DNA from: Gemmatimonadota bacterium
Lineage (GTDB): Bacteria > Gemmatimonadota > Gemmatimonadetes > Gemmatimonadales > GWC2-71-9
NCBI GenBank assembly: GCA_029262195.1
Contig: JAJCZX010000010.1
Coordinates: forward strand, 193,352-257,351
Direction: 5' to 3'
DNA: 64,000 nt
The notes under the pieces are model-generated. The model had not been told where the DNA came from, did not search any database, and saw only the letters and a program-made list of their open reading frames with translations. The translations under genes were made by a program, and so were the position numbers. The first letter of the stretch is position 1. Each line of letters opens with the position of its first letter. Below, in pieces: positions 17,540-26,823 of this stretch.

Positions 17540-18810
17540 TGGCGCTCCCAACGGTGTCAGAGATCGGCGAATATCCAGCGACCTGGGTCGTGGAGCGCGT
17601 TGATTCCGCATTCGAAATCCAACAGGGCAAGCAGGTGTCGAAGAAGACCCGAGCCGGAGACAATCAAAGACCGTTTCTGCGGACGAGAAACGTCTTTTGG
17701 AATCGGCTTGATCTGAACGAGCTTGATCAGATGCACTTCACCGATCCTGACGAGGCACGCCTGGAAATGAAGAGCGGTGATGTCTTGCTCTGCGAAGGAG
17801 GAGACATCGGGCGCGCTGCAATGTGGCGTGGCGAACTTGAACGTTGTTTCTACCAAAACCACCTGCACCGCCTGCGGGCAAAGGACGGCCGTGTCGATCC
17901 GCAGTACGCCGTGTATTGGTTCTGGTATTCGTTCGCCGTTGCCAAACTCTATTTTGGACGCGGGAACGTCACGACGATTCCGAACCTCTCTCGGTCCAAA
18001 TTGGCTGAGTTGCCCATGGCGTTCCCACCGTTGGCTGAGCAGCAGAAGATCGCTCACGTCCTTTCGATGGTGCAGCGGGCAATCGAGGCGCAGGAGCGGA
18101 TCATTGAGACCACGACCGAGTTGAAAAAGGCTTTGATGCAGAAGCTGTTCGCCGAGGGGCTGCGGGGGGAGCGGCAGAAGGAGAAGGAGATTGGGTTGGT
18201 GCCGGAGAGTTGGGAGGTGGTGGAGTTGTTGGAGGTTTGCAAATTCCAAAGTGGCGGAACTCCTTCAAAGAAAAGGCCAGAGTTCTGGGTTGGAACGATA
18301 CCATGGGTTTCACCTAAGGACATGAAGCGGCCGCGCCTCACCGACGCTATCGACCACATCTCTCAGGAGGGGTTGGATGCGGGGAGCAAGCTCGCCCCGG
18401 CTGGTTCGGTCTTCGTGGTTGTTCGGGGGATGATTCTGGCCAAGGACGTGCCGGTAGCCCTCGCTGAGGTACCAATGGCGATCAACCAGGATATGAAGGC
18501 GATCGTGCCGGGCAGCCGCCTACGATCCGATTACCTCCTGTACGCACTTGAGGCGTATAAACACAATCTCTTCAAACGAATTGGGAGGTCGGGCCACGGA
18601 ACTGCAACGTTAATGGGTAGCGAGGTTGCCGCCTTCAAGATCCCGTTACCCGACTTGGCGACACAGAAAGAAATCGCCCATGCCGTTCGGAATCTCGAGA
18701 CCAAGGTTGGCCTCCATGTCCGAAAGCTAAATCAACTCCAAGACCTTTTCCACGCACTCCTCCACCAACTGATGACCGCGAAGATCAGGATGAAGGAAAA
18801 CTCTGATTAG
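17539..18810 (+). CDS. hsdS: Type I restriction-modification specificity subunit HsdS
   Basis: 423 residues from ATG 17539, which shares one base with the hsdM stop codon (a TTG one codon upstream is less likely). Two target-recognition domains are visible: TRD1 about 10-155 (FLRTRNVFWNRL, GDVLLCEGGDIG) and TRD2 about 222-370 (FQSGGTPSKKRPEFW, IPWVSPKDM). Each is followed by the conserved helical spacer (PPLAEQQKIAHVL at about 160-205; PDLATQKEIAHAV near 375-400). HsdS binds a bipartite DNA sequence and fixes the specificity of both methylation and restriction. The next gene starts 19 bases downstream. Confidence 0.95.
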   Translation: MALPTVSEIGEYPATWVVERVDSAFEIQQGKQVSKKTRAGDNQRPFLRTRNVFWNRLDLNELDQMHFTDPDEARLEMKSGDVLLCEGGDIGRAAMWRGELERCFYQNHLHRLRAKDGRVDPQYAVYWFWYSFAVAKLYFGRGNVTTIPNLSRSKLAELPMAFPPLAEQQKIAHVLSMVQRAIEAQERIIETTTELKKALMQKLFAEGLRGERQKEKEIGLVPESWEVVELLEVCKFQSGGTPSKKRPEFWVGTIPWVSPKDMKRPRLTDAIDHISQEGLDAGSKLAPAGSVFVVVRGMILAKDVPVALAEVPMAINQDMKAIVPGSRLRSDYLLYALEAYKHNLFKRIGRSGHGTATLMGSEVAAFKIPLPDLATQKEIAHAVRNLETKVGLHVRKLNQLQDLFHALLHQLMTAKIRMKENSD

Positions 18811-18829
18811 CGACAAGGGCCACCGCGAT

Positions 18830-21013
18830 ATGGAACGACTGACTGTCAACCTAGAACATTGTTACGGTATCAAGAAGATGGAGGCGGAATTCGACTTCGC
18901 GTCGCGCGGTGACGTATTCACAATCTACGCCCCAAACGGAGTGATGAAGACGTCCTTCGCCAACGCGTTTCGGGACGTTAGCCTCGGCAGTGATTCCCGC
19001 GACCGCATCTGGCCCGAGAGGGTAACGACACGCTCGATCGTGGATGAAAACGGATCCGAACTAATCTCCGAAACGGTATTCGTAGTCGAACCTTATCGTG
19101 AGGATTATCACTCGGATCGGATGTCCAAGTTATTGGTTAACGACGGCTTGTGTAGGAAATACGATGCAATTCGAAAGGGGATCGACGAAAAGGCGGCCGC
19201 ACTCGTCAAGGAGATACAACCGTTCACCGGTCTTAGGTCCGGAGTTACGGAGGAGCTGTCACGGGCGTTCACCCATGATCCCAACGATTTCTTCCGTGCA
19301 CTCGGTAGAGTAAAAGAGGAGGTTGCAGCCGATGGTGAATCGCATTTGGCGGGCGTGAGGTACGCGGACATTTTCAACCCTAAGATTGAGAGCCTCATAA
19401 CTGGGCCAGAGTTTAGCAAACGGATCCAAGATTACATCACCCAATTCAACGAGTTGCTTAGCACCTCGACGTTTTTTAAGACAGGTGTGTTTACTCACAA
19501 CAACGCCGCAGTAGTCGCCAAGAACCTCAGTTCGAATGGTTTCTTCGAAGCCGGTCACTCCGTGAAGATCACCGTCACGGGGGAGAGTAAGGAGGTAGCG
19601 ACAGCCGACGAATTGGATAGCGCCATACAATCCGAAAAGGATCGGATACTCACCGATAAAAAGTTGAGCGCTGCGTGGGAGGCGATTGACAAGCAACTGA
19701 ACAAGAACGTCGATCTAAGGAAGCTTCGTTCGTGTCTGGTGGAGAACCAATTCGTCATTCCCGAGTTGGCAAACCTAGATCGCCTGCGACAGAAGTTGTG
19801 GGTGGCCTATCTGACCCAAGCGAAGGAACAATTCGACGAAGTGACCAAGGCCTATGCGGGAGGCCAGTCCGAACTTGCCGAGATCGTGGAAGAGGCCAAA
19901 AACCAGCGAACCAGGTGGGCTGAAGTCATAGAGATCTTCAACGACCGGTTCTCGGTTCCTTTCCACGTTGGGATGGTCAATCAGGAGGATGTGATCCTGA
20001 GACAAGACGCTCCGAACGTCTCGTTTGAATTCATCGACGATGATGAAGGGGTGGTAGACAAGGCCATCGATGAGAGCGTTTTGAAGGAGGTCCTCAGCAA
20101 TGGTGAGAAGCGAGCCCTCTATATCCTGAATATCCTGTTCGAGATTGAAGCACGGCGTGCCGAGCAACATCCGACGTTGTTCATTGTCGACGACATTGCC
20201 GACTCGTTCGACTACAAGAACAAATACGCGATCATCGAATACCTCAAGGAGGTCTCGGGAGACCAAAAGTTTCAGATGATCATCTTGACGCACAATTTCG
20301 ATTTCCACCGCACGGTGTCGAGTCGGCTTCAACTTGAACGGAGTCATCGCCTCGTGGCTGTCAGGACCAATGATCGGGTCCTCTTGGAAGAAGAAAAGTA
20401 CCAATGGTCACCGTTTGCACACTGGAGGAAGAACCTTGACAAATGGCCGATGCTGATCGCCTCCATTCCACTTGTTCGGAACCTAGCCGAATTCGGAGGT
20501 GACGACGATGCTGCCGAACGCCTTACGTCGCTCTTGCATATCAAAAGCGACACTACACGGTTCACCGTAGGCCACCTCCAAACCGAGATCCAAGGGATAC
20601 TCCGAGACCAGGGCACTCTAACTCTTTCGAATCCCGAGCGTCCGGTAAAAGACGTGATCTACGAAGTTGCAGAAGAATTGTCGGCAAGTAACTCCGAGAG
20701 CGCGGTCCTGGAGGAGAAGATCGTACTGTCGATTGCAATCCGCCTGAAGGCTGAAGAACACATGATCATAGTGATCGACGACGACGAATTCGTGCAAGGC
20801 ATTCAGAAAAACCAGACGGCGGAACTCGTTGACCGCTTCAAGAAGGACCACGGTGACAGGACAGATAGTATTGTTGTTTTGGAGCAAGTAACCCTCATGA
20901 CTCCCGAAAATATCCACTTGAACTCGTTCATGTTTGAGCCCATCCTGGATTTGTCCCCGCAGCACTTGAGGACCTTGTACCGGAAGGCGCGCGACCTGGC
21001 GCCGGCAAACTAG
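18830..21013 (+). CDS. ABC-type ATPase embedded in the hsd operon (PrrC/RloC-like position)
   Basis: 727 residues with an SMC/ABC-type head: P-loop APNGVMKTS at 34-42 (Gly replaced by Met before Lys), a long, charged and partly helical middle, NGEKRALYILNILFEIE as the signature-like region, Walker B FIVDDIADSFD at about 451-461, and an H-loop THNFDFHR near 487-494. About 230 more residues follow, ending LNSFMFEPILDLSPQHLRTL. Position between hsdS and hsdR is that of PrrC and RloC, whose ATPase domain controls an anticodon nuclease when restriction is inhibited. The zinc-hook CxxC of RloC is absent and no known Arg-Glu-His nuclease site could be placed by eye, so the effector is unknown. The gene ends TAGTG, overlapping the start of the hsdR remnant. 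Confidence 0.8.
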   Translation: MERLTVNLEHCYGIKKMEAEFDFASRGDVFTIYAPNGVMKTSFANAFRDVSLGSDSRDRIWPERVTTRSIVDENGSELISETVFVVEPYREDYHSDRMSKLLVNDGLCRKYDAIRKGIDEKAAALVKEIQPFTGLRSGVTEELSRAFTHDPNDFFRALGRVKEEVAADGESHLAGVRYADIFNPKIESLITGPEFSKRIQDYITQFNELLSTSTFFKTGVFTHNNAAVVAKNLSSNGFFEAGHSVKITVTGESKEVATADELDSAIQSEKDRILTDKKLSAAWEAIDKQLNKNVDLRKLRSCLVENQFVIPELANLDRLRQKLWVAYLTQAKEQFDEVTKAYAGGQSELAEIVEEAKNQRTRWAEVIEIFNDRFSVPFHVGMVNQEDVILRQDAPNVSFEFIDDDEGVVDKAIDESVLKEVLSNGEKRALYILNILFEIEARRAEQHPTLFIVDDIADSFDYKNKYAIIEYLKEVSGDQKFQMIILTHNFDFHRTVSSRLQLERSHRLVAVRTNDRVLLEEEKYQWSPFAHWRKNLDKWPMLIASIPLVRNLAEFGGDDDAAERLTSLLHIKSDTTRFTVGHLQTEIQGILRDQGTLTLSNPERPVKDVIYEVAEELSASNSESAVLEEKIVLSIAIRLKAEEHMIIVIDDDEFVQGIQKNQTAELVDRFKKDHGDRTDSIVVLEQVTLMTPENIHLNSFMFEPILDLSPQHLRTLYRKARDLAPAN

Positions 21014-21333
21014 TGCCCACTCCCGGCGAGCACAAAACCGTCCAGCCCCGCATCCTCAAATACGCTGGGGATATCGGCTGGACGTTCGTCCCCCGTGCTG
21101 AAGCCGACCGCCGCCGCGGTATCGATCCAGGCGCTGGTCCGGAGGGACGGCCTCGGGTGAGTTCGCTCTTCTTAGACGAGCTGGTCAACGCGAAGATCCA
21201 CGAGTTCAACCCGCTCTACGCCGAAGCCGAGGGCGCCATGCTCGGCGTGTTCCGGCGGCTCCACAGCGACATCTACGGCAATCGCGAGTTCGTCTACTAC
21301 CTGCGCAACCGGGGCAAGTTCTTCGACGCCGGC
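21013..21333 (+). pseudogene. 5' fragment of a second hsdR
   Basis: From GTG 21013 the first about 105 residues match the N-terminus of HsdR at 22531 (about 87% identical by eye: GEHKTVQ.RILKYAG.IGWTF, then PRVSSLF.DELVNAKI and RLHSDIYGNREF). At RGKFFDA the match stops at 21333 and an AT-rich stretch leading into the DUF4143 ATPase gene follows. The HsdR nuclease and motor domains are missing. The GTG overlaps the stop codon of the ATPase gene by one base, as expected of the original operon order. Confidence 0.9.
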
Positions 21334-21354
21334 GAGGTCGGATTGACGGGAAGG

Positions 21355-21400
21355 CCGAAATTATACTTTACAAATAGACGGCTAAATGTAAGTTATAGAT
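21355..21400 (+). promoter_or_regulatory. AT-rich leader of the DUF4143 ATPase gene
   Basis: A sharply AT-rich stretch, unlike the GC-rich hsd genes on both sides, stands just before ATG 21401. It holds an imperfect inverted repeat ACTTTACA...TGTAAGT and the promoter-like hexamer TTTACA. It is likely the native upstream DNA of the inserted gene. Confidence 0.5.
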
Positions 21401-22534
21401 ATGAAAAAACGCGCCGTCTGGCTCAAACCGCTACAGCATGCATGGGAAAGCCGATCCATCGTCTGGCTCTCCGGCGTGCGCCGGGTGGGCAAGACAACAT
21501 TGACGCGAATGCTGCCCGGGTCCGTCTACCTGAACTGCGATTTGCCGTCCACCCGTCGGGCGCTGGCGGATCCGGAGTTGTTTCTGGAGGGTCAGGCACC
21601 GGGGGCCGTTTTGGTTTTCGATGAAGTGCATCAACTCGATGATCCCAGCAACCTGTTGAAGATTGCCGCAGACGAGTACCCGCACCTGAAAGTCCTGGCT
21701 ACCGGTTCTTCCACTCTGGCTGCCACGCGCAAGTTCCGCGATTCGTTGACCGGCCGCAAAAAGTCGATTCACCTGTCTCCCGTCCTCTGGGAGGAATCCA
21801 TCGGGCCCTTCGGTGTGCGTGATCTCGATCGTCGCCTGTTGCACGGAGGGCTGCCGGAACCGTTGCTGGCTACCCACAAGGATCCTTCGTTTTTCGACGA
21901 GTGGATCGACAGCTTCTATGCGCGCGATATCCTGGAACTGTTTGGTATCCGCAACCGCCAGGGGTTTCTGGCGCTGTTTCGGCTGTTGCTGCGCCAGAGT
22001 GGAGGGCAGTTGGATTACACTCGAATGGCGAGCTTGAGCGAACTGAGCCGACCGACCGTCAAGTCCCATATCGAAGCCATGCAGATTGCCCACGCGATGC
22101 ACCTGCTACGTCCGTTTCATGGCGGCGGCAAGCGCGAGATCGTGAGCCGGCCCAAGTGCTATGCTTTCGACACCGGTTTTGTCACGTTCGAAAAGGGTTG
22201 GGACACTATTCGTGACGACGACCGGGGCCTGCTGTGGGAACACCTGGTGTTGGACACATTGCGCCATCGCCTTGCCGACGAAAACATCTATTACTGGCAG
22301 GACAAGTCGCAGCGGGAGATCGACTTCGTGGTGCGGCGCGGACGAGACCGGGTGGACGTCATGGAGTGTAAGATCAACCCGGATAGAATGGACACGGGAT
22401 CGGTCGAGGTATTTCGTGATGCTTATCCGAAAGGCAATAACTACATAGTGAGTCCGGTAGTGAAAAAGCCGTATCGCGTTCGCCGGGGTGGTCTGGTTTT
22501 CACGGTCTGCTCCAGCGGCGATATTTCGCCATGA
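21401..22534 (+). CDS. AAA ATPase with DUF4143 and PD-(D/E)xK C-terminus
   Basis: 377 residues. AAA_14-type P-loop GVRRVGKTT at about 25-33, Walker B VLVFDEVHQ near 70-78, sensor-like ATGSSTLAA near 108. A winged-helix-like middle (LSELSRPTVKSHIEAM) precedes the DUF4143 region, which ends in a nuclease-like motif IDFVVRRGRDRVDVMECK (D...ExK). Such proteins are common and mobile in bacteria; the biochemical role is not established. The gene sits between the hsdR remnant and the intact hsdR and its stop overlaps the hsdR ATG (ATGA), so it is translated with hsdR. It is probably a later insertion into the operon. Confidence 0.9.
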   Translation: MKKRAVWLKPLQHAWESRSIVWLSGVRRVGKTTLTRMLPGSVYLNCDLPSTRRALADPELFLEGQAPGAVLVFDEVHQLDDPSNLLKIAADEYPHLKVLATGSSTLAATRKFRDSLTGRKKSIHLSPVLWEESIGPFGVRDLDRRLLHGGLPEPLLATHKDPSFFDEWIDSFYARDILELFGIRNRQGFLALFRLLLRQSGGQLDYTRMASLSELSRPTVKSHIEAMQIAHAMHLLRPFHGGGKREIVSRPKCYAFDTGFVTFEKGWDTIRDDDRGLLWEHLVLDTLRHRLADENIYYWQDKSQREIDFVVRRGRDRVDVMECKINPDRMDTGSVEVFRDAYPKGNNYIVSPVVKKPYRVRRGGLVFTVCSSGDISP

Positions 22535-25449
22535 AACCCGGCGAACACAAAACCGTCCAGGCCCGCATCCTCAAATACGCCGGGGAAATCGGCTGGACGT
22601 TTGTTCCCCGGGCTGAAGCGGATCGCCGCCGTGGTTTCGATGCGGACGCCGCTCCGGGCGATCGGCCTCGGGTGAGTTCGCTTTTCTTCGACGAACTGGT
22701 CAACGCGAAGATCCGCGAGTTCAATCCCCTCTACGCCGAAGCCGAGGGCGCCATGCTCGGCGTGTTCCGGCGACTCCACAGCGACATCTACGGCAACCGC
22801 GAGTTCATCGACTACCTGCGCAACCGCGGCAAGTTCTTCGACGCCGAGGAGAACCGCGAACTCGATCTCAAGCTGATCGACTACGATAACCCGGACAAGA
22901 ACACGTTCGAGGTCACCGAGGAGTTCTCCTTCGACAACGGGCGTCACAACAACCGCGAGGACGTGGTGTTCCTCGTCAACGGCATCCCCGTCCTGGTGAT
23001 CGAGTGCAAGAACGCCAACAAGGACGAGGCCATCGCCATCGGGGTGGACCAGATCCGGCGTTACCACCGTGAGACTCCCGAGTTCTTCGTGCCCCAACAG
23101 GTGTTCACCGCGACCGACGCGATCGGGTTCTCCTACGGCGTCACCTGGAACACCGTGCGGCGCAACATCTTCAACTGGAAGGACGAGGAGGTCGGGAAGC
23201 TGGAGGCGAAGATCAAGAGCTTCTGCGCCATCCCGCACGTGTTGAACCTCCTGAAGGACTACATCCTCTTCGCCGAGAAGGACGAGGAGCTGAACAAGTA
23301 CATCCTGCGGCAGCACCAGACCGGCGGGGTGGAGCGGGTGGTGCGGCGGGCGCTGGAACCGGAGCGGCGGCGGGGGCTGGTGTGGCACACGCAGGGGAGC
23401 GGCAAGACGTTCACGATGATCAAGGCGGCCGAGCTGCTATTCCGCGCGCCAGAGGCCGACAAACCGACGATCCTCCTGATGATCGACCGCAACGAGCTGG
23501 AAGACCAGATGCTCAAGAACCTGGCAGCTCTGGGGCTCGGCAACCTGGAACACGCGGGGAGCATCTCACGGCTCAAGGAGCTGCTGAAGGACGACTACCG
23601 CGGCATCATCGTCACGATGATCCACAAGTTCCGCGACCTGCCGGCCAATCTCAACACCCGCTCCAACATCTACGTCCTCATCGACGAGGCCCACCGCACC
23701 ACCGGCGGCGACCTCGGCAACTTCCTGATGGCGGGGCTCCCCAACGCCAGCTACATCGGGTTCACCGGCACCCCGGTGGACAAGACGGCCTACGGGCGCG
23801 GCACCTTCAAGACGTTCGGCTGCGAGGACGATAAGGGATACCTGCACAAGTACTCGATCGCCGACAGCATCGAGGACGGCACCACGCTCCCGCTGTACTA
23901 CAACCTCGCCCCCAACGAGATGCTTGTGCCCCACGAGACCCTCGAGAGCGAGTTTCTGTCGCTGGCGGAAACCGAGGGTATCGCCGACATCGAGGAGCTG
24001 AACAAGATCCTCGACCGGGCGGTTAATCTGAAGAATTTCTTGAAAGGCATCGACCGCATCCCGAAAGTGGCTCGATACGTGGCCGGACATTACCAGGAAA
24101 ACGTCGAACCGCTTGGCTACAAGGCCTTTTTGGTGGCTGTGGACCGTGAAGCCTGTGCTGAATACAAACACGCGCTCGACGACTTCCTACCCGCCGAATA
24201 CTCAGAGGTCGTCTACACCGGCAACAACAATGATTCCGAGTTGTTGAAGGAATTCCATTTGGGTGGAAAAGAAGAGCGTGCGATCCGCAAGAGCTTCAAC
24301 AAGTTGGACCAATATCCGAAAATCCTGATCGTGACGGAGAAACTTTTGACAGGTTTCGATGCACCGTTGCTATACGCGATGTACCTCGACAAGCCGATGC
24401 GGGACCATACGCTGCTCCAGGCCATCGCCCGTGTAAACCGACCTTATGAGAATGAACGCGAGGAAATGGTCAAACCCCACGGGTTCGTGCTCGACTTCGT
24501 TGGGATCTTCGACAAGCTCGAAAAGGCCCTCGCGTTCGATAGCGATGAGGTCAAGGCCATCGTCAAAGACCTCAAGCTTCTGAAGGTCCTGTTTCAAGGT
24601 AAAATGGAGCAGAAGGTCCCCGGGTACCTCGCGTTGATCGAACGAAACTTCGATGATAAGGATGTAGACACCCTCATTGAACATTTTCGCGATCCCGAAC
24701 GGCGCAAGGAGTTCTTCAAGGAGTATAAGGAAATTGAGATGCTTTATGAAATCATCTCGCCGGATGCCTTTTTGCGACCTTACATCGACAGTTACGCTAC
24801 GGTCTCGGCTATCTATGAAGTAGTACGCAAAGCATATGCGAAACGTGTGCAGGTAGATCGGGAGTTCCAGCGAAAAACAAGCCTCCTGGTGCGCGAACAT
24901 GTAGGCGCGTTAGACGTCGACAGAGTCGGCGGATTTGTAGAGATCAACTCAGAAACGATCGAACTTATCAAGAAGAGCAAGGCCGGGGATGCTACTCGAG
25001 TAATCAACCTGATCAAGAGTATCGAAAAAATTGCAGAAGAGAACAGCGACGACCCGTTTTTGATCGCTATGGCGCAACGTGCTCAGGCCGTTCAGGAAAG
25101 CTTCCAAAACCGGCAACAGAGCACCCGCGAGGCTCTCGAAGAACTGCTGCAACAGGTAGAAGCTGATGAAAGGCGCAAAAAAGAACAGGCCAGCAAGGGG
25201 TTCGATGGGCTGACGTTCTTCGTGTACCGCACTCTCCTCGACGAGGGAATCGGGGAAGCAGAGGAAGTGAGCCGCAGGATCAAAGCGGCCTTCACCGAAT
25301 TCCCTATGTGGAAGCAAAGCGAGAACTCACTACGAGAACTGAGAAAGAAAGTTACCTTCGCGCTTATCGCTGAGATGGACGACATCGACCGGGTTGCCGC
25401 GATCGTGGACCGGCTCTTCGACCTGCTCGGCAGGGCGGACAGGATCTGA
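22531..25449 (+). CDS. hsdR: Type I restriction endonuclease subunit HsdR
   Basis: 972 residues, near the usual length. The HsdR nuclease motif LVIECKNANK is at about 155-164 (the ExK part Glu158-Lys160), the P-loop QGSGKT at 288-293, DEAH at 385-388, and FTGTP (motif III-like) near 411. The motor part translocates DNA and the nuclease cuts away from the HsdS site. Later motifs include LLTGFDAP and QAIARVNRPY of the helicase C-lobe. The C-terminal region is helical and binds HsdM/HsdS. The first 320 bases are duplicated at 21013. Confidence 0.96.
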   Translation: MKPGEHKTVQARILKYAGEIGWTFVPRAEADRRRGFDADAAPGDRPRVSSLFFDELVNAKIREFNPLYAEAEGAMLGVFRRLHSDIYGNREFIDYLRNRGKFFDAEENRELDLKLIDYDNPDKNTFEVTEEFSFDNGRHNNREDVVFLVNGIPVLVIECKNANKDEAIAIGVDQIRRYHRETPEFFVPQQVFTATDAIGFSYGVTWNTVRRNIFNWKDEEVGKLEAKIKSFCAIPHVLNLLKDYILFAEKDEELNKYILRQHQTGGVERVVRRALEPERRRGLVWHTQGSGKTFTMIKAAELLFRAPEADKPTILLMIDRNELEDQMLKNLAALGLGNLEHAGSISRLKELLKDDYRGIIVTMIHKFRDLPANLNTRSNIYVLIDEAHRTTGGDLGNFLMAGLPNASYIGFTGTPVDKTAYGRGTFKTFGCEDDKGYLHKYSIADSIEDGTTLPLYYNLAPNEMLVPHETLESEFLSLAETEGIADIEELNKILDRAVNLKNFLKGIDRIPKVARYVAGHYQENVEPLGYKAFLVAVDREACAEYKHALDDFLPAEYSEVVYTGNNNDSELLKEFHLGGKEERAIRKSFNKLDQYPKILIVTEKLLTGFDAPLLYAMYLDKPMRDHTLLQAIARVNRPYENEREEMVKPHGFVLDFVGIFDKLEKALAFDSDEVKAIVKDLKLLKVLFQGKMEQKVPGYLALIERNFDDKDVDTLIEHFRDPERRKEFFKEYKEIEMLYEIISPDAFLRPYIDSYATVSAIYEVVRKAYAKRVQVDREFQRKTSLLVREHVGALDVDRVGGFVEINSETIELIKKSKAGDATRVINLIKSIEKIAEENSDDPFLIAMAQRAQAVQESFQNRQQSTREALEELLQQVEADERRKKEQASKGFDGLTFFVYRTLLDEGIGEAEEVSRRIKAAFTEFPMWKQSENSLRELRKKVTFALIAEMDDIDRVAAIVDRLFDLLGRADRI

Positions 25450-25450
25450 C

Positions 25451-25813
25451 GTGGCACGTAGCGCCGACGTGAAACGCGAGTTCAAAGACCGGGTCCGCAC
25501 CTGGGCCGCTAAACTCGAAGTGGACATCGTCTGGCTCGGAGTGCGTCCGATGCGCAACAAATGGGCGTCCTGTTCCACCAACGGGCATTTGAACTTCAAT
25601 ACCGAGTTGCTCGGCTTTAGACCAGTCTTGTGGGATTACGTGATCGTACACGAGTTACTGCACTTCTTTGTGCCCAACCACGGCAAACTGTGGAAGAGCT
25701 TGATGCGGGCCCATCTGGGGGATTACGAGAAGAGAGAGTCAGAGTTGAAGAAACAGTCGGCCGCCAACCGGCGGGGATTTGCGAGTACGAAGAAGAGAAG
25801 GGAGTACCGATGA
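25451..25813 (+). CDS. YgjP-like metallopeptidase (M48-related)
   Basis: 120 residues from GTG 25451, one base after the hsdR stop. The YgjP/DUF45 pattern is clear: MRNKWASCSTNGHLNFN, then the zinc site HELLHFFVPNH near residues 65-75 and LWKSLM. Genes of this family are often found just after hsdR in type I operons; the reason is unknown, and a role in turnover of HsdR is one idea. The last base of its stop overlaps the next gene (ATGA). Confidence 0.87.
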   Translation: MARSADVKREFKDRVRTWAAKLEVDIVWLGVRPMRNKWASCSTNGHLNFNTELLGFRPVLWDYVIVHELLHFFVPNHGKLWKSLMRAHLGDYEKRESELKKQSAANRRGFASTKKRREYR

Positions 25814-26815
25814 CACGAATATGGATGGTGCGGGCGGGGGAAGGCGGCTACCTGGTGGAGGAGTTCCAAAAGGAAGGAGTAGTGGGGATTGGGTGGGACG
25901 CCCTGGGAGACATGACTCCGTTGGAAGATCGCGAACAAATCCAGAACCAACTCGTTGCTGCGTATCCCGATGATAAATCCGCAGTAAAAGGCGTTATCAC
26001 GGGGATGCTTTATCGTTTCCGTCATGAAATGCAGAAGGGAGACACGGTAATCACAGTATGACAGCCAGGCCCGCGTGTACCTTGTTGGCACTATCGCTGG
26101 TGATTACGAGTACCGGGAAGGGGCTTTAGACGACCACCCAAACATCCGAAAGGTATCCTGGAAAGGTCGGGTTGAACGCGATTTCCTCAACATTGCTTCG
26201 CGAAACACGTTGGGTAGCACGTTAACCTTGTTCGACCCGGGGCAGGATGTGCTTGGCGACATAGAATCGATCATGAGCGACGCCCACGTCGAAGCCGCGC
26301 CCGAACACGTAACAGATGACGAACGGGAAGAGGAATTTGACACCCTGAGAAAAGATGTGATATCTCGCGCACACGAATTTATCAAAGATCGCATTCAGCT
26401 TTTGTCGCCCGGCGATTTGGAAGAACTCGTCGCCGCTCTTTTGAGAGCGATGGGCTACAAAGCTCGTGTTAGTTCCAAAGGCCCTGATCGCGGCCGCGAC
26501 GTCATCGCCTCTCCGGATGGCCTCGGGTTAACTAGCCCCAGAATTGTGTCGGAAGTAAAGCACCGGAAACAAACTATGGGCGCCCCGGAGTTGCGCTCTT
26601 TTACGGGCGGATTGCGAGAAGGAGACAGGGGGTTGTATGTGTCGGTTGGCGGCTTCACAAGGGAAGCTCACTATGAGGCCGAGCGGTCGCAAATTCCTTT
26701 AACCCTGGTGGACCTGGATCGGCTCGCTGATCTGGTGGTCGAGTACTACGAGGCTTTTGATGTTGCGGGGAGGACATTGGTGCCCTTGATGAGGGTCTAC
26801 TGGCCAGTGGGGTGA
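25810..26815 (+). pseudogene. mrr: Mrr-type restriction endonuclease, split by a frameshift
   Basis: The first 82 codons from ATG 25810 give MTRIWMVRAGEGGYLVEEF and stop at GDTVITV (26059-26061). Shifting by one base near 26058 continues in the pattern expected of the family (YDSQARVYLVGTIAGDYEY), followed by a linker and the Mrr catalytic domain: LEELVAALLRAMGYKAR, DRGRDVIASPDG and IVSEVKHRK, whose D...ExK is the nuclease site, at about 26400-26600. Mrr-type enzymes are type IV systems that cut methylated DNA. The total length of 1006 bases confirms the shift. It is either a real inactivating mutation, a programmed shift (no slippery heptamer was seen), or a sequencing error. The gene starts inside the YgjP stop (ATGA). 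Confidence 0.8.
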
Positions 26816-26823
26816 AGTTGGGC

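Noticed and set aside
22441..23388. Long minus-strand frame inside hsdR
   Set aside because: Antisense to the HsdR nuclease and P-loop region; product is Val/Asp/Leu-rich with no motif.
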